The position numbers and the translations under genes were made by a program. The notes beneath the pieces are model-generated. The model was not told where the DNA came from. It did not search any database and worked only from the letters and a program-made list of their open reading frames with translations. From positions 1 to 5,434 of the forward strand of contig JAIFNJ010000022.1 in the NCBI GenBank assembly GCA_020047835.1: a stretch of DNA of 5,434 nucleotides. The letters run 5' to 3'. Below are positions 1-5,434 of the stretch, piece by piece (position 1 is the stretch's first letter; each line of letters begins with the position of its first letter). This DNA comes from Bacteroidota bacterium. Lineage in GTDB: Bacteria; Bacteroidota; Bacteroidia; Bacteroidales; SZUA-534.

Positions 1-1003
1 TAGTTGACACAGCACAATAAACAGTGAGAGGATCTTGTGGGGAATAAGCAAACTCCATTCGACCAACGTCGGAAGTGGTTATTAAATGTCCTGATTCAGG
101 GTCTTCTATATTATCTGTACCTGACTTATCCAAGAAAACATCGGAACCTGCTTTTTTTACAAAACAGTGTTCTCCAATGCTAGCAATAACAGACCCATCG
201 GTAGCCATTTTAACATCCGTTGATGTGCTGTTATTATAAATGCTTAATTCCAATGGAGCCGGATTCCAAGTATTACCGCCATCGCTGGAAACTTTTAACC
301 CTTTATAAGTTGCTGCATAAATTAAATTGGAGTTGCTAGGATCAGCCGCCATTTTATTAACCAATATGAACGCGTCATTTACTAGCGGATCTGTTGAAGC
401 AATTTTTGAAAAAGATTGCCCGCGATCTGTTGATTTCCATATTCCGGCACCTAAAATCATAGGTGTAGCAATATTTGTTCCATGGTTTCCAATAAAACCT
501 TCACCGGTGCCAAAATAGATATCACCGTTCGCAGTTTGACAAATTGAAACTACTGCCAAATTTGCGAAATCTTCAGGGGTAGCTCCATAATATTGAACGG
601 ACTCCCAATATTGTCCGGCAGAGGTAGATTTCCAAAGTCCTCCAGCTACTCCTCCGGCAAACATCAAGTTTGAATTTTCTTTGTCAATTAATAGTGCTCT
701 GGTTCGGCCACCAACATTGTCGGGGCCTCTGTAAACCCAAGCATCAACCGCACTCTTTCTATTTGAGATTTCTTGAAGTTGATTCTGAGCCCTCTTAACA
801 TCAGCAATATCAATGGTTTTTGTTTCCTGATTTGCCCTAATGTTCATTATAAAGTCAAAAGCTCCTTGCGCACCATAAGCAATTTTGTTCTGATAACTTC
901 TGGATTCAAAGCTCCGAACAGTCTCCTTAGCAGATGATAGAAAGAATATAATTCCTGCCACCGTGATAATAGACAAACTAAAATATAAGTATTTGTTTTT
1001 CAT
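1..1003 (-). CDS. Sortilin/BNR (Asp-box) beta-propeller secreted protein, N-terminal part
   Basis: The frame is open from the ATG at 1001-1003 to the left edge, giving 334 residues with no stop. An in-frame stop at 1016-1018 makes this ATG the first possible start. Residues 5-24 are hydrophobic (signal peptide or N-terminal anchor), so the protein is probably exported. Residues 40-88 look helical and polar. From W89 the sequence turns into propeller-like repeats: GLWKSTSAGQYW (122-133), GIWKSTDRGQSF (187-198) and GLKVSSDGGNTW (235-246). The last two carry the Asp-box pattern S-x-D-x-G-x-x-F/W; the first has Ser where the Asp should be. GTGEG (165-169) is also typical of these proteins. In Bacteroidota such proteins are often large cell-surface proteins with a C-terminal type IX secretion signal, which would lie outside the window. 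Substrate or function cannot be told. A weak -7-like element (TAGGTTTA) lies at 1109-1116 on this strand. Confidence 0.78.
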   Translation of the reverse strand, partial: MKNKYLYFSLSIITVAGIIFFLSSAKETVRSFESRSYQNKIAYGAQGAFDFIMNIRANQETKTIDIADVKRAQNQLQEISNRKSAVDAWVYRGPDNVGGRTRALLIDKENSNLMFAGGVAGGLWKSTSAGQYWESVQYYGATPEDFANLAVVSICQTANGDIYFGTGEGFIGNHGTNIATPMILGAGIWKSTDRGQSFSKIASTDPLVNDAFILVNKMAADPSNSNLIYAATYKGLKVSSDGGNTWNPAPLELSIYNNSTSTDVKMATDGSVIASIGEHCFVKKAGSDVFLDKSGTDNIEDPESGHLITTSDVGRMEFAYSPQDPLTVYCAVST

Positions 1004-1140
1004 GATGTTGTATTTTCAATCTTCAATTGTTTCTAATAAAATTAAGGCAAGCAAGATAAAGAAAAATAAATTAACTATAAAAGCCACATGATTAGCATCT
1101 ACAATTGATAAACCTATTTAGCAGCATAAAAACTGCATTA

Positions 1141-1908
1141 TTATTTTTTTAATCCTGTTTCCTTTTTAGCGTGTGGGTTATAAATTCGACCAAACCGATA
1201 GCTAATGAAAATAGCTAGGAAGTAAAATTTGTTTTGATTGTTTGCCATTATTTCTACTTTTTTGGGATAACAATCAAAGGTAATACCACATTCTAACGCA
1301 TTGATTATTAAGTCACTTTTGCTAAATTCAAAACTGCCACCAATCTTGGCATATAAACCGGGAAGTACCGATAGCTCATCAAATCCTTTAAAATAGCTTG
1401 CTCCACCCAAAATGGTTGATCCCTTGCGTATTAAACTCTCAAAATTTTCAATACGGACCGGATCAGTCCCTGGCAAGGTGGTATTTTCAGTATAATAATA
1501 AACGGGTTTAAGAACACCAAGAACTGGACCCAATTGATAAAACCACCTGATTTCAATGCCTCCTTTATCCTTTTTATCATAAAGGGTAATTAAATTGCCA
1601 TATCCAAAACGGAAATTGAGGAAATCATTTTGCTTGCCAAAAACAAAACGACGATAATCGGGATGGGAAGTAAATTTTTTTTCTTTTTGATCTTTAATGG
1701 AAACCAATTCTATGGTATACAGATTCTTTCGATGAATATTTTTCATCTTGCCATAGGAATATCCGAATCCCCATCCATTGCTATTTAGGAGAATATCAAA
1801 GGAGTGTTCATTTCTTATTAATGCTTTCTTTTCGTCAGATATATCTCCTTGAGCATTAACAGTTAGAAACAATACACACAAACACAGAAAGAGAAATACA
1901 TACTTCAT
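1141..1908 (-). CDS. Exported protein of unknown function, probable outer-membrane beta-barrel
   Basis: The gene encodes 255 aa from the ATG at 1906-1908. The frame extends 11 codons further to a TTG at 1939-1941, but the ATG starts directly with a signal peptide (Lys2, hydrophobic 3-17, likely cut after VNA at residue 19) and has a GGAGG sequence upstream, so it is preferred. The mature protein is rich in aromatic and glycine residues in alternating stretches: GWGFGYSYGK (45-54), a middle segment with FLNFRFGYGN (96-105), GIEIRWFYQLGP (117-128), LYAKIGGSFEF (185-195), and a last strand-like segment FYFLAIFISYRFGRIY (228-243) followed by a short Lys-rich tail. This pattern resembles small outer-membrane barrels of Bacteroidota. 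No enzyme motif is visible. The stop is doubled (TAA TAA). It lies 55 bp downstream of a small lipoprotein gene on the same strand and is probably cotranscribed with it. The barrel call is inferred from composition; a soluble periplasmic beta protein is the alternative. Confidence 0.66.
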   Translation of the reverse strand: MKYVFLFLCLCVLFLTVNAQGDISDEKKALIRNEHSFDILLNSNGWGFGYSYGKMKNIHRKNLYTIELVSIKDQKEKKFTSHPDYRRFVFGKQNDFLNFRFGYGNLITLYDKKDKGGIEIRWFYQLGPVLGVLKPVYYYTENTTLPGTDPVRIENFESLIRKGSTILGGASYFKGFDELSVLPGLYAKIGGSFEFSKSDLIINALECGITFDCYPKKVEIMANNQNKFYFLAIFISYRFGRIYNPHAKKETGLKK

Positions 1909-1920
1909 AAAAAAAATAAA

Positions 1921-1925
1921 CCTCC
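1921..1925 (-). promoter_or_regulatory. Shine-Dalgarno-like GGAGG before the barrel gene
   Basis: The minus strand reads GGAGG here, 12 nt upstream of the ATG at 1906-1908 across a nearly all-T spacer. The spacing is longer than the usual optimum. The site lies inside the N-terminal extension that a TTG start at 1939-1941 would give, so it argues for the ATG. Many Bacteroidota genes do not use such a site, so its activity is uncertain. Confidence 0.4.
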
Positions 1926-1963
1926 AATCAAAGAGGTTCAATTTAACAAATCGTAAAATCTAG

Positions 1964-2089
1964 TTAGGCTGTTTGTTCTACCTCTGTGGGACTGGCTTGC
2001 GAATAGGCTGGACAATCGGCTGTTTTACATGAATTAAGCAAAACAATTCCAAACAAAGCTATAACCATTAGGATAATAAATTTTTTCAT
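1964..2089 (-). CDS. Small SPII lipoprotein, 41 aa
   Basis: ATG at 2087-2089, stop TAA at 1964-1966. The product starts MKKFIILMVIALFGIVLLNSC. It has two Lys, a hydrophobic stretch (residues 4-18), then the lipobox L18-N-S-C21, so signal peptidase II would cut before Cys21 and leave a lipid-anchored peptide of only 21 residues. The mature part carries a second cysteine in DCPAYSQ (25-31) and ends in a polar, acidic tail (SPTEVEQTA). Lys at +2 after the lipid Cys gives no sign of inner-membrane retention. Tiny lipoproteins with a Cys-Pro-Ala-Tyr motif are, to my recollection, recurrent in Bacteroidota; their role is unknown. The gene sits 80 bp after the ligase gene and 55 bp before the barrel gene, all on the same strand. 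A 7/8 match to the -7 box (TAATTTTA) lies at 2139-2146. The intact frame, textbook lipobox and position support a real gene despite its size. Confidence 0.78.
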   Translation of the reverse strand: MKKFIILMVIALFGIVLLNSCKTADCPAYSQASPTEVEQTA

Positions 2090-2130
2090 GCGTTTAAATT
2101 TTAATCATTTTAACCATTTGTGCACTCCAA

Positions 2131-2140
2131 TATCGCGATA
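2131..2140. repeat. Perfect 10-bp palindrome TATCGCGATA
   Basis: The sequence equals its own reverse complement and holds the only run of alternating C and G (CGCG) in an otherwise very A+T-rich gap between the ligase stop and the lipoprotein start. It overlaps the end of a weak -7-like element (2139-2146, minus strand) and lies about 41 bp before the lipoprotein ATG, where an operator could sit. It may also be chance. Confidence 0.3.
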
Positions 2141-2169
2141 AAATTATGAAAATAAAATTTTAAATAAAA

Positions 2170-4272
2170 CTATTTCGCTAGCTCTTGCAATAAAATTACA
2201 TCAAAGTTAGCTTTTTCTTTTTGAACTTTAACAAAAGTAGCTTTAACTTTGTTCGGGTCACTTATCCAATTTTTAAATTTCTGCTCATCACACTTTTCTA
2301 CTAAAGTAATTGCTTTCCTTTTACATATTGTTAGCATGGTGGCTTCAAACTTATCGGGATTTTTTTCATTAGCCGGAATTTGCAAAATATACTCCATTGC
2401 TTTATCAAATTCATTCAAATTATAATGAACTATCGATTTATTAATCAATGCTTCTTTATATCTCGGAGATATATCTAACGCCAGTTGATAATACTTTAAT
2501 GCCGTTTGCTTATCACCGGTTAAATCATAGCAGGTAGCCAAATTATTAATAACTTGTAAGTGATACGGATTTATTTTATAGGCCTCTAAAAATGTTTGTT
2601 TTGCCTCTTCAAGGTTTTTTAAAGAAGTTAAAGCAACACCCTCATAATATTTCATGGGAGTTGTAAAATTATCTAAGGTATATAGCGTGTTTTGCACGCT
2701 GCGAGCCGCTCTATACGTTAAATTAAAATTCTTTGTTTTAATGCCATATTTTATTGCCCTGGCTGCTTTTTCACCTGAAAAATACTGCTTAGCAGCCCAT
2801 ACATTTAAAGAAGTAAGAATGAGCATGAAAAATATAAGAGCTATTTTATAAAATTTTGATGGAATTCGTTTTTGTGATTTTTCGTCAGAAGGCACTAACA
2901 ATAATACTAAAGCGAAGAGAATTGCCAACATGGAATTATGAGTTACCCGTTCGCGGGGAAAAGAAACAAACATATCAACCATGAATCCGATTAAAAATGC
3001 AAAAGCCAATGCCGAAAAGATTCTAACCGGCCACTCATTTTGTTTTAGAAAATTATAAAGAGCCACTACAAGTATTCCTACATAAATAATCATATAAAAG
3101 AAAAAACCCATGATCCCATTTTCAGAAAGTATCCAAAGAAAATCATTGTGAGGTCTCTGAAAAAGCATGGTTCCATTCCTAATATCATGTTCAAACCGGT
3201 CGAGGCCATATTTTGGATATTCAATCCACCACTGCCCACCTCCAATTCCAAAAACTGGATGCTCCTTTACTAGCTTTATAGTATTTTCCCATACATATAC
3301 TCTGGTTTGAGTAGATGTTGGCATAGGTGCTCCATAGTCTTGCTGCAAGGTTGTTTCTGCATCCACTACTTGCGATATTTTATCAGAAACCATTTTTACT
3401 AATTTGATATCAGATTTTTGAACAATAAAATAACCCGAAACCAAAATGGTAATTGGAACCAATAAAAGAATCATTTTCATTGATTTGCTTAAGGAAACGC
3501 CCCTTTGTTTGGGCATTAACACAAATAAATAAAAATAAAGTAAAAGAGCTCCTATAAAAATTGCCAATGCTGTTGCGCCCCAAATTCCTTTTGAAGCCAA
3601 AATAAAAATAAAAAATAAGGCAGAAACCAACACCAAGGCTGAAAATATTCGCCAAAACTTTCGATAAACAATAACTCCATAAATTGAAAAGGGCAAACTT
3701 ATAAATAGAAACGATGCAAATAGGAGCACGTTTGCCAAGGTGGATAAAACATGACCAATTGCTTGCCTAAAATAATATCCATAATTGTCGGTTGCGGCAT
3801 TAAACTGAGTAAAATCCGATCGCCATAGTTGCACAAATCCAATAGCTAAATAAAAGGCAGCCATAATAAGTACCGACTTAATTAAGACATCCTTTCCTTT
3901 AGAATTATTCCTTAGCAATTGGTATAAATAAAAAAATAGCAAAATATAAGAAGTTTCTTTTGTTAAATGGAAAAGTGCTTCTTTGTAATTAATAACACCA
4001 AACGATGATATAACGTTGATGAATAGGTAAGCCAACGCAGAACCAAATATTATTTTATCAACTTTTGTGAAACAGAACGTAACTTTATTTGAAAACAACC
4101 GGATTGAAAACGCAAGGGTAAGCAGTAAAATAAAAACTGTAAGTGCCAAGAATCTCGAATATAGAACCGGATCAAGCAATTGGGTAGTATAAATAAATGG
4201 CAAAGTCAGCAGAAAAAGTGAAACCAATAGCCACTCAATATTTCCGAAAAAACGCTCAATGAATCGCATCAT
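2170..4272 (-). CDS. O-antigen ligase-like (Wzy_C) polytopic membrane protein with C-terminal TPR repeats
   Basis: The protein is 700 aa, with two adjacent ATGs (4270-4272 and 4267-4269) as possible starts. Residues 13-284 hold about nine membrane segments. SKGIW (227-231) fits the conserved basic site between helices in the family. A long loop follows (about 285-384) with TQTRVYVWEN (321-330), HPVFGIGGGQW (338-348) and RPHNDFLWILSENG (373-386); the Arg and the His-Asn pair are the expected catalytic or lipid-phosphate-binding residues of the Wzy_C/WaaL fold. About three more helices lie at 385-461 and another at 475-494. Residues about 541-640 form roughly three TPR units (KYYEGVALTSLKN; QVINNLATCYDLTGD; ALINKSIVHYNLNE). 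With the N-terminus inside, 13 helices would put the TPR part in the periplasm. Family members move glycan from undecaprenyl-diphosphate to lipid A, to protein, or to another glycan chain. The acceptor here is unknown: no glycosyltransferase lies within the window. It could be a ligase, a polymerase or a protein O-glycosylation enzyme. Confidence 0.86.
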   Translation of the reverse strand: MMRFIERFFGNIEWLLVSLFLLTLPFIYTTQLLDPVLYSRFLALTVFILLLTLAFSIRLFSNKVTFCFTKVDKIIFGSALAYLFINVISSFGVINYKEALFHLTKETSYILLFFYLYQLLRNNSKGKDVLIKSVLIMAAFYLAIGFVQLWRSDFTQFNAATDNYGYYFRQAIGHVLSTLANVLLFASFLFISLPFSIYGVIVYRKFWRIFSALVLVSALFFIFILASKGIWGATALAIFIGALLLYFYLFVLMPKQRGVSLSKSMKMILLLVPITILVSGYFIVQKSDIKLVKMVSDKISQVVDAETTLQQDYGAPMPTSTQTRVYVWENTIKLVKEHPVFGIGGGQWWIEYPKYGLDRFEHDIRNGTMLFQRPHNDFLWILSENGIMGFFFYMIIYVGILVVALYNFLKQNEWPVRIFSALAFAFLIGFMVDMFVSFPRERVTHNSMLAILFALVLLLVPSDEKSQKRIPSKFYKIALIFFMLILTSLNVWAAKQYFSGEKAARAIKYGIKTKNFNLTYRAARSVQNTLYTLDNFTTPMKYYEGVALTSLKNLEEAKQTFLEAYKINPYHLQVINNLATCYDLTGDKQTALKYYQLALDISPRYKEALINKSIVHYNLNEFDKAMEYILQIPANEKNPDKFEATMLTICKRKAITLVEKCDEQKFKNWISDPNKVKATFVKVQKEKANFDVILLQELAK

Positions 4273-4316
4273 AAATTTAATTGAAATGGAAAAACATCAG
4301 TAATAAAAATCGACGT

Positions 4317-4324
4317 CAAAGATG
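4317..4324 (-). promoter_or_regulatory. Candidate -7 element for the ligase gene
   Basis: The minus strand reads CATCTTTG, matching the Bacteroidota -7 consensus TAnnTTTG at all fixed positions but the first. It would start transcription about 38 nt before the ATG at 4270-4272. No clear -33 TTTG is seen at the right distance, so this is a weak call. Confidence 0.3.
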
Positions 4325-4380
4325 AATAATTTTCATTTAAAAACCTGAAATGTAACCTTTAATTTAATGTATCCACTGAT

Positions 4381-4390
4381 AATCTAGATT
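4381..4390. repeat. Perfect 10-bp palindrome AATCTAGATT beside the promoter
   Basis: The sequence is self-complementary and abuts the -33 region of the nitroreductase promoter, inside the divergent intergenic region. That is a plausible place for a dimeric regulator to bind, but a single short A+T-rich palindrome can arise by chance. Confidence 0.3.
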
Positions 4391-4419
4391 TTTTATTCCA
4401 CGAAAGGGGGTTACCTTTG
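4389..4419 (+). promoter_or_regulatory. Bacteroidota-type promoter of the nitroreductase gene
   Basis: TACCTTTG at 4412-4419 matches the -7 consensus TAnnTTTG at every fixed position. A TTTT at 4389-4392, 19 nt upstream, stands in for the -33 TTTG. Transcription would start near 4425, leaving an untranslated leader of only about 9-10 nt before the ATG at 4434 and no room for a Shine-Dalgarno site; the leader is nearly all A, as is common in this phylum. Confidence 0.7.
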
Positions 4420-4433
4420 CAATAAAAAAACAA

Positions 4434-5177
4434 ATGAATACACTTTTTAATCACCGCTCCATACGAAAATACAAAAGCACGCCCATTGATGCTGCCCTAT
4501 TAGAAAAAATATTGAGCGCTGGAACGCGTGCTTCAAATACCGGAAATATGCAAGTGTACAGTATTATTGTAACTACCGATGCATTGATTCGGAAACAACT
4601 TTGGGAAATTCATTTCAAACAGAATATGGTATTGGAAGCTCCTGTTCACCTAACTTTTTGTGCCGACATAAACCGTTTTAATCAATGGTGTCAGCAACGC
4701 AATACTGTTCCCGGATATGACAATTTTTTATGGTTCTATAATGCCTCGATTGATGCGTTGCTTGCAAGTCAGAATGTTTGTATTGAAGCGGAGAATAATG
4801 GACTTGGAATTTGTTATTTAGGCACCACAACCTATAATGCTGATAAAATAATTGATATACTCAATTTACCGGCAGGAGTTGTTCCGGTGACTTCAGTAGT
4901 TTTAGGTTACCCTAATGAGAATCCAGATTTGACCGATAGATTGCCACTTAATGCCATAGTGCATTACGAAAAATATCAGCCTTACACAACGAGTAGCATT
5001 GAAGAAATGTATGCCGACAAAGAGGCTCTACCAATTACAAAAAAACTAATTGAAGAAAATAAAACAGATAATCTGGCACAAATTTTTACTGAAAAACGGT
5101 ATAAAAAAAGTGATAATGTTATCTTTTCTAATTCATTTTTGCAAACACTTAAAAATCAAGGATTCATGAACCAATAA
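4434..5177 (+). CDS. NfsA-like FMN-dependent nitroreductase family oxidoreductase
   Basis: The protein is 247 aa, close to the usual 240-250 aa of NfsA/Frp-type enzymes. It has the N-terminal FMN-phosphate motif HRSIRKYKS (7-15), the second flavin-contact motif ASNTGNMQVYS (33-43), the core helix SIDALLASQNVCIEAENNG (105-123), GLGICYLGT (123-131) and the strand plus turn VTSVVLGYPNENPDLTDRLPL (152-172, shown by V152, G158 and the closing PL). The longer C-terminal part, with NLAQIFTEKRY (213-223) and LKNQGF (239-244), is of the kind that separates this group from the shorter NfsB-type enzymes. Such proteins are cytoplasmic homodimers that reduce nitro compounds, quinones or flavins using NAD(P)H; the natural substrate is not evident. 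The gene is divergent from the ligase gene and has its own strong promoter. No signal peptide. A gene symbol is not assigned because the subgroup cannot be fixed from motifs alone. Confidence 0.9.
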   Translation: MNTLFNHRSIRKYKSTPIDAALLEKILSAGTRASNTGNMQVYSIIVTTDALIRKQLWEIHFKQNMVLEAPVHLTFCADINRFNQWCQQRNTVPGYDNFLWFYNASIDALLASQNVCIEAENNGLGICYLGTTTYNADKIIDILNLPAGVVPVTSVVLGYPNENPDLTDRLPLNAIVHYEKYQPYTTSSIEEMYADKEALPITKKLIEENKTDNLAQIFTEKRYKKSDNVIFSNSFLQTLKNQGFMNQ

Positions 5178-5282
5178 AGGTGTTTGGTTACCTGAAAAAT
5201 AGTATATTACTGTTGCATCAGGGCATATTAAAACCAATATCCTAATGTAGGTTTTTACAACTTTTCATACCCATATATTAAA

Positions 5283-5434
5283 ATGATCGGATTATTGAAA
5301 GAAAAAAAAATACAAACAATTATACCTTGCTTAACAATTCTTGTGCTTGGCTTTTTTAATTCGTTCAGTCAAAATATTCCTATAGCTATTGAGATTCAAT
5401 GCCGCGATTGCAATTTAAAAAAGTTTCCAAATCA
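5283..5434 (+). CDS. Exported protein of unknown function, N-terminal fragment
   Basis: ATG at 5283-5285; the frame stays open to the right edge (50 full codons). Upstream the frame is closed by a TAA at 5229-5231 with no other ATG between. The product has a Lys-rich N-region (KEKK, 6-9), a hydrophobic core (about 12-25) and a likely signal peptidase I site after SFS at residue 29 (mature start QNIPIAIE). A CxxC pair, CRDC (40-43), follows right after. The fragment is too short to name a family. It lies 105 bp after the nitroreductase stop on the same strand. A 7/8 -7 box (TAGGTTTT, 5248-5255) may give it its own promoter. The signal peptide and the clean start support a real gene. Confidence 0.66.
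   Translation, partial: MIGLLKEKKIQTIIPCLTILVLGFFNSFSQNIPIAIEIQCRDCNLKKFPN

Noticed and set aside
327..518. Plus-strand open frame of 63 codons
   Set aside because: It lies wholly inside the minus-strand propeller gene, whose frame shows clear Asp-box repeats; the plus-strand product has no recognisable features.
1117..1140. Possible terminator hairpin after the barrel gene (GCAG ... CTGC)
   Set aside because: The stem is only 4 bp with an 8-nt loop and no T-run follows on the minus strand.
1004..1140. Search for a small gene or RNA between the propeller and barrel genes
   Set aside because: Only frames of fewer than ten codons and no conserved-looking structure were seen.
2153..2162. A+T-only palindrome TAAAATTTTA just after the ligase stop
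   Set aside because: In such A+T-rich DNA this kind of palindrome is expected by chance; no G or C supports a stable hairpin.
2654..2851. Plus-strand open frame of 65 codons
   Set aside because: It is antisense to the last membrane helix and the start of the TPR part of the ligase gene, and its product looks like no known protein.
3410..3655. Second minus-strand frame of 81 codons within the ligase gene
   Set aside because: It overlaps membrane helices of the ligase in another frame; its hydrophobic, Phe-rich product is what T-rich helix-coding DNA gives when read out of frame.
4295..4380. Inverted repeat ATCAGT / ACTGAT across the divergent intergenic region
   Set aside because: Only 6 bp per arm and about 75 bp apart; likely chance.
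5178..5193. Possible terminator after the nitroreductase gene (AGGT ... ACCT)
   Set aside because: A 4-bp stem with no T-run; too weak to call.

Overview
The window looks like chromosomal DNA of a Bacteroidota bacterium (Flavobacteriia, Chitinophagia or a relative). The grounds are strong A+T richness, signal peptides ending in the '...AQ' or '...SQ' style of that phylum, start sites mostly without a Shine-Dalgarno sequence, a perfect TAnnTTTG -7 promoter element, and protein types common there: an extracellular Asp-box propeller protein, a small SPII lipoprotein, an outer-membrane-like barrel, and a Wzy_C ligase with a TPR tail. I see no rRNA, tRNA, CRISPR array, insertion sequence or phage gene.

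Layout. Positions 1-1003 (minus) hold the N-terminal 334 residues of a large secreted or surface protein of the sortilin/BNR (Asp-box) propeller type, cut by the left edge. Positions 1141-1908 (minus) encode a 255-aa exported protein that is probably an outer-membrane beta-barrel. Its start is the ATG at 1908, not an upstream TTG. Positions 1964-2089 (minus) encode a 41-aa lipoprotein that is easily missed because of its size. Positions 2170-4272 (minus) encode a 700-aa polytopic O-antigen-ligase-like protein with a C-terminal TPR domain. A 161-bp divergent intergenic region follows, carrying a clear promoter for the plus-strand gene. Positions 4434-5177 (plus) encode an NfsA-like FMN nitroreductase. 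Positions 5283-5434 (plus) hold the start of another exported protein, cut by the right edge.

How the genes relate. The four minus-strand genes run in one direction (ligase, lipoprotein, barrel, propeller) with gaps of 80, 55 and 137 bp. The lipoprotein and barrel gene are the pair most likely to share a transcript. All four products are predicted to act in the envelope or outside the cell, but nothing in the sequence proves a common pathway. The nitroreductase is a cytoplasmic redox enzyme on a separate promoter and looks unrelated. I found no convincing new defence or mobile system. The most interesting items are the ligase with its probably periplasmic TPR tail outside any visible glycan cluster, and the tiny lipoprotein next to the barrel gene.
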